Assembly: GCA_029974595.1 (NCBI GenBank) | Contig: JARKRC010000063.1 | Location: forward strand, 62,001 to 126,000 | DNA: 64,000 nucleotides | Reading direction: 5' to 3' | DNA from: Ereboglobus sp. | GTDB lineage: Bacteria; Verrucomicrobiota; Verrucomicrobiia; Opitutales; Opitutaceae | Shown here: positions 46,701 to 53,669 of the stretch, in pieces | Layout: the number at the start of each line of letters is the position of its first letter | Position numbering within the stretch: the first letter of the stretch is position 1 | Notes under the pieces: generated by a model | What the model saw: the letters and a program-made list of their open reading frames with translations, nothing else | Databases searched by the model: none | Told to the model about the DNA's origin: nothing | Program-made: the position numbers and the translations under genes

Positions 46701-47021
46701 TGCGAGCGGGTATTCACCCGTGCGTGCGGGCGTGAGCGTGGCGCTCCATCGGGCCGAGCCGTGGCGTCCGGCGGGGATGGCGCTGGCGAGCGCGGTCGTG
46801 GTCGCGTCGATGCGCGTTTCAAAGCGGGTCATGACTGCGTCGCCCGCGAAGCGCGGTTTCGCATAATAGGCGGCGTCGAACCCGCTGTCTCCGTCGCGCG
46901 CGGTGACTGCTCCGAGCGATCCGGTGGTGACGGGAAAATAGTCGGGCGCGGCATGGGCGGGCGACGCGAGGCAGGTGAGCGCGAGAAACGCGGTGATAAG
47001 CGAGGTGACGTATTGGCGCAT
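43737..47021 (-). CDS. Large secreted protein with N-terminal PA14-like domain and predicted helical (alpha/alpha)-type domain; family unknown
   Basis: Signal peptide MRQYVTSLITAFLALTCLASPAHA; PA14-like RWSATLTPARTGEYPLALRATGAATLKIDGKTII; aromatic-rich C-terminal two thirds. Confidence 0.78.
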   Translation of the reverse strand: MRQYVTSLITAFLALTCLASPAHAAPDYFPVTTGSLGAVTARDGDSGFDAAYYAKPRFAGDAVMTRFETRIDATTTALASAIPAGRHGSARWSATLTPARTGEYPLALRATGAATLKIDGKTIIRRAAVLGDFDTRSTGSITLEAAKPYDITLEFPNTDASGLIALEWSNPLAATASASAKNTTPAETTAGPRPGERIASPVRIENASYTVDLQADGTIALIEKRTGARASFAPEFLVVFQPAGRETKLDNRPGKYTDGGPVRGTNYLVTSWAKETDFFTAAGPRVRLRATRITQENNTLRWEFSPQPDYTLAAVLTMPADGSEPALAFRLTARAPGQISIGYAGAPSASIAETDWIWQPLVWQDKRFPNRSYLTREFQCTIPFVMAGINGNAIGVGADPREIAFRMPIGADSRFGVLVRNADGHAQPMLFAPVLGGPESRVKAGDTYAFTLRLVARRGPWFDTYKHLATSLNGFRDIRENTLCNLNTTLENLTDFFLNDKYCYWFPKYKMWGYQNDAGPDVGRQQSAADSLSLALVLDRADVLQRRALPTLEYMLSRNTMQGRFTDPALLGEKFRYPVDLVAAHNLTLRRNPIIAKKILPALKAPKVFADNYGTSNRALLNNLAAFRLTGDITHLDAARAAADTYIHARITRPAATFAGTFSNFWPDLAPSYDFLYELYSETGDPRYFHAAIEAMRAMTAFVYMEPIPDAPFTANPGGKYNGQPVPEETVPSWVVSANGLAPECAATSHSHRGIFMSAYYAGYMNRLARDAREPFFSDIARNAVVGRYANYPSYAYRNGYTTLHQKPDYPLRLFEEIKKFTSAHYNHPLPMAAFLVDYLVADTYARSDAQVDFPSEYTYSGAYFRNKTYGSRPGRFYDDRDVRLWLPKNLVSTDSIQLNYIAARGNGKLYLAFANQSPRAVRAAITLSPDRVSLPGEHRARVWLDNRPAALITVIDGRATIEVPPKGLTCLAIDDVATKTEVQDAMLDPGCAPLPVTASATVQTPAGLATATAFRLGRGLTTVHVWLQSGAVPVTKVTLRHSASGEPATLECADFPFEFTIPVPDNAPDFRCTLGIESHDGAKSATEIRIPLK

Positions 47022-47076
47022 GGGAAACTTCAGAAAGGGAATGCGGAAGGCGGGTTGCTGACAAGACAGGCGAGCC

Positions 47077-47089
47077 GTCAATCGTTGAC
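47077..47089. promoter_or_regulatory. Candidate operator GTCAATCGTTGAC
   Basis: GTCAA-N3-TTGAC palindrome in the divergent intergenic region. Related half-site GTCAACGGT at 47108-47116. Confidence 0.5.
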
Positions 47090-47107
47090 CGCGGGCGGCG
47101 CGTTTTG

Positions 47108-47116
47108 GTCAACGGT
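47108..47116. promoter_or_regulatory. Candidate operator half-site GTCAACGGT, adjacent to TATAAT
   Basis: ttgGTCAACGGTATAATgcc. Confidence 0.45.
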
Positions 47117-47200
47117 ATAATGCCTTGTCCGTCGTGAGGGGAAAAATGTGCGCGCATGCTGGTTGCGCAGTCATCCCCTTGTCATTTTTTCGCTTTTGCC

Positions 47201-49120
47201 ATGATCACACCCATTGCGCTTGCTGCGACCTTGTTTGTTTTGCCGAGTCCGGACGGAAAGAGCCGGGTCGAGTTGTCGGTTAACGATGCCGCGGGAGGCG
47301 GCGCGCCCGCCTACCGTGTCGAATTTGAGGGACGCGCGGTCACCCGCGATGCGACGATGGGAATCACCGTCGATGGGATTGCATTTGGCGCGGGCTCGGA
47401 GGTGACCGGCTCCGGGACGGCACGCGTGGCGGAAAATTTTTCCACGCGTGGAAATCATCGCAACGTATCGATGGTGTTTAATGAGTTTGCCGTTTGCTTG
47501 CGCGACAGGAAGAGCGGGCGCGATTGGCGCATCGAGGCGCGCATGGCGAACGATGCGTTTGCGTGGCGTTATGTGGTGCCGGCGAAGGATGCAAGCGACG
47601 CGGCCGCGGGAAGGCTGGTCGGCGGAGAGGCGTCGGAGTTTCGCCCGGTTGACGGCTGCCGCGCATGGCTCGCGGAGCGTCCGAACGCTTGGAAATTGAA
47701 AAGCTATGCGGGTTACTGGATGCGCACGGAGTGGGGCAATCTGCCGCGTGTGTCCAAGGCCGGGCCGGTGCAATGTCCGCCGCTGGTCGTGGAACTGCCG
47801 ACGAATGACAGTTGGCTTGTTTTTAGCGAGGCGGGTCTGCGCAATTACAGCGGAATGCGCTTGCGTGCGATCGAGCGGGCGGACGGCGGCGGAGTGAGCG
47901 CGCTCGCGGATTTCACGGAGGGTGCGGGTGGATTTCGCGTGGCAGGCGATGTGGTGTCGCCGTGGCGCGTGGTGAAATTTGCGCGCACGCTCGACGCCCT
48001 TGTGAATACGACTGATTTGCTTGAGGCGTTGTCGCCCGCCCCGGATGCGGCGTTGTTTGCGAATGACAGCACGTGGGCGCGCGCCGGTCGCGCGACCTGG
48101 TTTTGGTGGAGCAAACGGCGCGCGGGCACGCCGGCGGAGGAAATGCATATGATGGAGTGCGCGGCGAGGCTGGGTTTCGAATACTCGCTCGTCGATGAGG
48201 GATGGCTCGACTGGGATGATCCGTGGGCGCGGGTGCGCGAGCTGACGGAGGCGGGCCGGAAGCGGGGTGTCGGGATTTTGTTGTGGCGCCACATGAAGGA
48301 TGTGATGAATCCGGAAAATGAATACGCGGATTTGCGGGCTTACATGGACAGGCTTGCCGAGGCGGGCGTGGCCGGCGTGAAAATTGATTTTTTCAATGCG
48401 GAGACGAAGGCAATGATCGATTTGCAACAGGCAATCATGCGCGAGGGCGCAAAGCGAAAATTGCTCGTGCTGTTTCATGGATGCCAAAAGCCGACGGGCG
48501 AGACGCGCACATGGCCGAACCAGCTTTCGCGCGAGGGAATTCGCGGGCTTGAATTGAACGGGATGGCGGAAGGCCCGATCACGGCGGAGCACGATTGCGC
48601 GCTTCCGTTCACGCGGCTGGCTGCGGGGCCGGGCGATTTCACGCCGGTCGGTTTTTCGAATCCGGGCGCCACGACGTGGGCGCATCAGCTCGCGACGGCG
48701 GTTGTGTTTTTGTCGCCGTTGCAAGTGATCGCCGAGTATCCGCCCATGTTGCTCGAAGATCCGCGTTGCGCGCCGGCGCTCGACTTGCTCAAGGCGCTGC
48801 CGGTCGAATGGGACGAAACGCGCGTGCTTGCCCCGAGCGAGATCGGCGAGTGCGTGGTGATGGCGCGCCGGCATGGAAATGCGGACGACGGCGAGTGGTG
48901 GGTCGGCGCGTTGAATGCGGCGCCGCGCAGGATCGGCAAACTGGACCTGGATTTCCTCGGCAAAGGAACGTATCGCGTCGTGATGATTACGAACGGGGCA
49001 AACGCGGAGGCGCCGTTGAGCCGGCGCGAGGTGGCGCGCGTGACCCGGGAGAGCGTGCTTTCCCTCGATCTGGCGCGGGGCGACGGAGCCGTGCTGAGGT
49101 TTATCCCTGTGAAAAAATGA
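47201..49120 (+). CDS. Glycoside hydrolase family 97-like (alpha-glucosidase/alpha-galactosidase)
   Basis: WWSKRRAGTPAEEMHMMECAARLGFEYSLVDEGWLDW... GVAGVKIDFFNAETKAMIDLQQAIMREGAKRKLLVLFHGCQKPTGETRTWPNQLSREGIRGLELN. Confidence 0.88.
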   Translation: MITPIALAATLFVLPSPDGKSRVELSVNDAAGGGAPAYRVEFEGRAVTRDATMGITVDGIAFGAGSEVTGSGTARVAENFSTRGNHRNVSMVFNEFAVCLRDRKSGRDWRIEARMANDAFAWRYVVPAKDASDAAAGRLVGGEASEFRPVDGCRAWLAERPNAWKLKSYAGYWMRTEWGNLPRVSKAGPVQCPPLVVELPTNDSWLVFSEAGLRNYSGMRLRAIERADGGGVSALADFTEGAGGFRVAGDVVSPWRVVKFARTLDALVNTTDLLEALSPAPDAALFANDSTWARAGRATWFWWSKRRAGTPAEEMHMMECAARLGFEYSLVDEGWLDWDDPWARVRELTEAGRKRGVGILLWRHMKDVMNPENEYADLRAYMDRLAEAGVAGVKIDFFNAETKAMIDLQQAIMREGAKRKLLVLFHGCQKPTGETRTWPNQLSREGIRGLELNGMAEGPITAEHDCALPFTRLAAGPGDFTPVGFSNPGATTWAHQLATAVVFLSPLQVIAEYPPMLLEDPRCAPALDLLKALPVEWDETRVLAPSEIGECVVMARRHGNADDGEWWVGALNAAPRRIGKLDLDFLGKGTYRVVMITNGANAEAPLSRREVARVTRESVLSLDLARGDGAVLRFIPVKK

Positions 49121-50994
49121 AAATAGGATATTCTGCATATGCGGCGGCGGCGTTTTGGCTGGGCGGCGTTTGTCATTGCGCAAACGTCGCTGAAATTCGC
49201 GTGGCCGATTTCGATGTGAAAGTGGATGCGCGCGCCGATGCGACGCGGGGCGTGCGTGCCGCATTGGAAGCGGCGCTCGCAGTGGAGGGCGAGGTCACGA
49301 TGGTGTTCGAGCCGGGCGAATATCATTTCTATCCGGAACAGGCGCGGGCGCTGGCGCGTTATGTATCGAATCACGACAACAGCCGCGCTTCGCGCCGGTT
49401 TGTGTTTGATATTGACGGGGCAAGAAGCGTGACGATCGACGGGCGCGGCGCGCGTTTTGTGATGCACGGCGATGTCACGCCGTTTTTGATCGAAAACTCG
49501 GTGGGCGTACGCGTGAAAAACCTGAGCATCGACTGGGCCATGCCACTGCTCTACGAAGGCGAGGTGCTTGCGGCCGACGGAGGCGGATTCACGGTGCGCG
49601 TGCGCGCGGATGAGCCGTTTGACGTAGATCGGGGCGCGTTTGTGATAAGTGCGGACGGCGTGCGCTGGCCGATGGATACGTTTTGCGAATTTGCCGGTGA
49701 CGGGAGCGGCCAGGCCGCGGGGTCGGGGGATGCTTACGGGTTTCGTTACCGGGCGGAAAAAATGGACGCCGCAGATGGACGCACGGTGCGGTTTGCGGCG
49801 GCGGGCGGCTACAAGCTCCCGCACGTCCCAAAAGCGGGGAATATTATTTTTCTGCGATGCAATCTGCGCGGGGCCCCGGCGTTTTTTCTGGAGCGGTCGC
49901 GCGATGTGTCGCTCGAAGACGTGACAGTGCATCATGCGCCGGGCATGGGATTGATCGCGCAGCGTTGCGAGGATGTGACATTGCGGCGGTTGCGGGTGAT
50001 ACCGAACGATGCCAAAGGACGCCAGGTCTCGACGAATTTCGACGCGACGCATTTTGTCGGCTGCCGCGGACGCATAGTCATCGAGGATGGGGAATTTCGA
50101 AACATGCTCGACGATGCGATGAATGTACACGGCGTTTATTTGCAAGTGCTGCGGCGGATCGACGGGCGGCGGCTTGTGGCGCGGATGGCGCATTTTCAAG
50201 CGCAGGGGTTTGTCGTTGTGGAGCCCGGGGACCGCATGAGGCTGGCGCGTTTCGGCACATTGTTGCCGGCGGGTGAAGCGACGGTGACCAAGGTCGAGCG
50301 GCGCGGGCCCGATGAAATGACAATCACCTTCGACTCGCCGCTTGCCGCGGCGGCAAACCCGATGGACGCGCTCGAGAACATCTCATGGACGGCGGATGTT
50401 GTTTTTCGCGGCAACCGCGTCTCGGGGAACCGTGCGCGGAGCATTCTGGCGAGCACGGCAGGGCGGGTCGTGATAGAAAACAATGTGTTCAATGCCACCG
50501 GCTCGGCCATTCGCATTTCGGGAGATGCGAGGAGCTGGTTCGAATCGGGGCCGGTGACAGACGTGTTGATCAAGGGAAACACGTTCATAAATCCGCTGCG
50601 CTGCGGTTACGGACGCGCCGCCATTGACCTCGATCCCGAGATCGAACCGCCGGCAGGCGGCGCCGCGGAATATTATCATCGCAATATTCGTATTCTGGAA
50701 AACCGGTTCCGCCTGTGCGACCGCGCGGTGCTGTTTGCGCGCTCGGTGGACGGACTGGAGTTTTCGGGAAACACGATGGAACTCATGCGCGATTTTCCGC
50801 CGCTGGGCCGCCAGAAAACGGAGTTCGAGCTGGCGCAGTGCGCCAATGTTCGCATGGAGGGCAATGCATTTTCGGGATGGGAAGGGCTGGGCGGCATTGT
50901 GCTGGCAGGCGACGAGGCGAGCCTCGCGGCAACGCGCATCGGCCCAAGGCAAAACATTGAGACGCGCGCGACGGGCAAAGGCAGTCAACGGTAA
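49117..50994 (+). CDS. GH110-like alpha-1,3-galactosidase, right-handed beta-helix
   Basis: ATGA overlap with GH97; VSTNFDATHFVGCRGRIVIEDGEFRNMLDDAMNVHGVYLQVL and repeated NxF/ENNVFNATGSAIRI beta-helix motifs. Confidence 0.83.
   Translation: MKIGYSAYAAAAFWLGGVCHCANVAEIRVADFDVKVDARADATRGVRAALEAALAVEGEVTMVFEPGEYHFYPEQARALARYVSNHDNSRASRRFVFDIDGARSVTIDGRGARFVMHGDVTPFLIENSVGVRVKNLSIDWAMPLLYEGEVLAADGGGFTVRVRADEPFDVDRGAFVISADGVRWPMDTFCEFAGDGSGQAAGSGDAYGFRYRAEKMDAADGRTVRFAAAGGYKLPHVPKAGNIIFLRCNLRGAPAFFLERSRDVSLEDVTVHHAPGMGLIAQRCEDVTLRRLRVIPNDAKGRQVSTNFDATHFVGCRGRIVIEDGEFRNMLDDAMNVHGVYLQVLRRIDGRRLVARMAHFQAQGFVVVEPGDRMRLARFGTLLPAGEATVTKVERRGPDEMTITFDSPLAAAANPMDALENISWTADVVFRGNRVSGNRARSILASTAGRVVIENNVFNATGSAIRISGDARSWFESGPVTDVLIKGNTFINPLRCGYGRAAIDLDPEIEPPAGGAAEYYHRNIRILENRFRLCDRAVLFARSVDGLEFSGNTMELMRDFPPLGRQKTEFELAQCANVRMEGNAFSGWEGLGGIVLAGDEASLAATRIGPRQNIETRATGKGSQR
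50984..50992. promoter_or_regulatory. Candidate operator half-site GTCAACGGT upstream of the 51089 gene
   Basis: gcaGTCAACGGTaaaccgg. Confidence 0.4.
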
Positions 50995-51088
50995 ACCGGT
51001 CGTTGCATTGTTGCGGCGCAAAGATGGCGCATGTTTCAAGGAAGTCCCGCAGTTATCGACACCAATCCTTCGATCCCCGAGTTATCCG

Positions 51089-51862
51089 ATGAAAAAAACA
51101 ATCTTAATAATGGTCGCATGTTGTGGTTTTGCCGCTGGAGCATCTCATGCGCAGATCGCCGTTGTGAAGGGCAAGGCCGCGTCGCCGGGCGAAGTGTCCG
51201 TTGATGCGGCTTATGCGCAGGACTTCAATTCGTTGCCGGCGCCTCAGGCAACGAAATCCGACAAGGCGGATGCGCTCGTATGGAAAAACAATGTCACGCT
51301 GCCCGGCTGGTTTCACGACGTGGGGCATTCGAAAGGGGACATTTCCGCAAGCGGCGCATATATCGACGCGCCGGCATTTTTTAATTACGGGCTCGACGGA
51401 AACACGGACCGCTCAATCGGGTTTCGCAATACGCAGGGCAACGAACGTGACGCGGCGGCGGCCATTGTTTTTCAGAACAAAACCGGCGGCCCGATCAAGG
51501 GAGTCCGCATTTCTTACACGGGCCGTCAATGGCGGCGTCAGAGCGAAGCAGCATCCACGCTGGTTGTTGGCTGGCGTTTCTTTGGGAAGGAGTTTGCCGC
51601 GGGCACTTTTTCGCCGCGCGGAAAACAATGGTGGACCGACGTGCCCGGGCTGACGTTCACGGCTCCGCAACTGAAGGGATACAATGTCTGCAACGGCATG
51701 GCTCCGGAGTGCATGAAAACATTTCCTGCAACCGAGGTGATGTTCCGCCGCGAGGTTTATGCGGGAGAATATTTTTCGATCCGCTGGTATTATCCAACAC
51801 ATTCCGGCACGACCGGCAACGGACTCGCAGTGGATGATGTGAAGATAGAGTTTATCAAATAA
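51089..51862 (+). CDS. Secreted hypothetical protein, possibly jelly-roll-like
   Basis: Signal peptide MKKTILIMVACCGFAAGASHA; GNGLAVDDVKIEF C-terminus. Confidence 0.6.
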   Translation: MKKTILIMVACCGFAAGASHAQIAVVKGKAASPGEVSVDAAYAQDFNSLPAPQATKSDKADALVWKNNVTLPGWFHDVGHSKGDISASGAYIDAPAFFNYGLDGNTDRSIGFRNTQGNERDAAAAIVFQNKTGGPIKGVRISYTGRQWRRQSEAASTLVVGWRFFGKEFAAGTFSPRGKQWWTDVPGLTFTAPQLKGYNVCNGMAPECMKTFPATEVMFRREVYAGEYFSIRWYYPTHSGTTGNGLAVDDVKIEFIK

Positions 51863-51891
51863 TACGAATTCTTGCAGGCGAGGCACCCCAT

Positions 51892-53592
51892 ATGTTCGCA
51901 AGGCTGCTCGCAACAGGCATCTGTCATCTTGCGGTTTTGTGCGCCGGATGTATTTCTCTTGGCGCTGCTGTCGGCATACGCGTGAGCGACTTTGGCGCAG
52001 TTGCCGATGATTCCGCCTGCGACTTGGAGGCGATCCGAAAGGCGGTTGCCTATGCCCGATCCAATAATATCAGGGAGATTCGTTTCGAAGCGGGAACATA
52101 CGAACTGCATGTGAAGAATCCCGGGCGGGAAGCGGCCATTGCGCTCAATGGATTCCAAGACCTTGTTTTCTCTGGCGCGACAAATCCCGATGGATCTCCG
52201 GCGACCGTGCTTTTGAGGAAATATAAATTTTCCACAAATATGAACGCGCGCCAGATCATTCGCGCTGCAAAGTGCAAAAATATACGCATCAAAAACTTTA
52301 TTCTGGATAATGCGCCGCGCTACACAACCGCCGGAAAAGTCGTGGAAAAAAATGGCGACCGCATCGTCATGGAAATTTTCGACGGCAATCCGGCCATCGA
52401 TGGGACCGTGTTTTATTGCGGCAACGCTTGGGATTTGAAGACCAGAACCCTCAAAAAGATCGGCAGTCTGACTTTTGGCGCGGATGTCGCCGCCGACGAA
52501 AAGGCTCATAAGCTTACGTTGTTGCCCCAAACAGTGCCGGGCGCAGCGCGGCGCATGGCCTTGACCAATGCAAAAGTAGCCGCGCGGCTGGATATCGGAG
52601 ACGGCGTTAGCTGGCATTTTGGCTTCATGGGAAACCAGCTCAATGTCACTGAGAGCGAAGACGTGCATCTCGAAAACATCCGAACGCTGAACGCCATCGG
52701 TTTTTGCGCATCCGTGTCGCGCTCGAAGAATGTGTTTGCCAGGGATTTTGTCATAAAACCAGAAGGCAATCAACTCGCCGTCGGATCGCGTGACGGGCTT
52801 ATGCTTTCATGCAACCGAGGCACCGTGGTCATGGACAACCTTCACATCGAAGGCGTTCGTTGGGACGGGCAGAATGCCCATGCAATTTTCTTATGGTTGA
52901 AGGAAAGGCTGGATGAAAGCACGGCGCTTTTCGAGAGCAAGGGAGGCATGGCGGGCAAACAGAATGTGCAGATCCAGAGCGGCTCGAAAATCGGATTCCA
53001 TGTGGGCCGCGACGATGAGCGTCAATTGACCGTGCGCCAGGCGGATCTTTTGAAAAACGGGAGCGGAGGATTTTATTATAAGATAGCTTTCGAAGAGAGA
53101 ATTCCCATTGAGGTGAATTCAAATTCGCCGGTGTGCGTATATGCCTGGAACATGGACGACTACACCGTAAAGAACAGCCGTTTTCGCAACATCGCGGGTT
53201 GCGCGAGCCTTGTGCGAAACAGCGGAGCCCGCTTGGAAAACTGCATATATGAATATATTATGTATCCCGCCGTGATGGCCGGTCCGGCGATTAGCGAACA
53301 GGAGGGGCCGGTTACGCGGGATGTGCTTGTGAAAAATTGTCGTTTTATGAATTGCGGCTGGCAGTCGCGACACGGAGCCCGCGCCGCGGTTGGGGTAAAA
53401 ACGCAGATTTGGAAGGGCAGGGTGGTTCCGCTCATGCGGAATATAAGGGTGGAGAGCAATTATTTTGAAAACTGCGACACGGGCGTGCAGATCGAAGGCG
53501 TGAGGGACTCTGCGGTTTGCGGAAATACTTTTGTCAACGTTGCACGCAAGGTCATGAGCGATGATATCATGGCAAGTTTAATAAAAGAATAA
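51892..53592 (+). CDS. Secreted right-handed beta-helix protein, GH110-like
   Basis: IRVSDFGAVADDSACDLEAIRKAVAYAR (pectin-lyase-like N-terminus); DGLMLSCNRGTVVMDNLHIEGVRWDGQNAHAIFLWL aligns with the GH110 motif region of 49117-50994. Confidence 0.75.
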   Translation: MFARLLATGICHLAVLCAGCISLGAAVGIRVSDFGAVADDSACDLEAIRKAVAYARSNNIREIRFEAGTYELHVKNPGREAAIALNGFQDLVFSGATNPDGSPATVLLRKYKFSTNMNARQIIRAAKCKNIRIKNFILDNAPRYTTAGKVVEKNGDRIVMEIFDGNPAIDGTVFYCGNAWDLKTRTLKKIGSLTFGADVAADEKAHKLTLLPQTVPGAARRMALTNAKVAARLDIGDGVSWHFGFMGNQLNVTESEDVHLENIRTLNAIGFCASVSRSKNVFARDFVIKPEGNQLAVGSRDGLMLSCNRGTVVMDNLHIEGVRWDGQNAHAIFLWLKERLDESTALFESKGGMAGKQNVQIQSGSKIGFHVGRDDERQLTVRQADLLKNGSGGFYYKIAFEERIPIEVNSNSPVCVYAWNMDDYTVKNSRFRNIAGCASLVRNSGARLENCIYEYIMYPAVMAGPAISEQEGPVTRDVLVKNCRFMNCGWQSRHGARAAVGVKTQIWKGRVVPLMRNIRVESNYFENCDTGVQIEGVRDSAVCGNTFVNVARKVMSDDIMASLIKE

Positions 53593-53669
53593 TGGTTGCA
53601 GGCGCTGTTCAAAAAATCACAAAACAGCAAGGCGAACGACCAATGTGCCTCAAGTTGCCGCGGAATATT

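Noticed and set aside
44538-47120. 860-aa plus-strand ORF opposite the 1095-aa secreted protein
   Set aside because: Low-complexity G/V/A/E/R translation with no domain or signal peptide. The opposite strand has a signal peptide, a PA14-like domain and normal composition. It is a GC-rich antisense artefact.
47171-49264. 697-aa minus-strand ORF
   Set aside because: H/R/P-rich translation antisense to a clear GH97 gene.
48685-50199. 504-aa minus-strand ORF
   Set aside because: Antisense to GH97/GH110; no recognisable motif.
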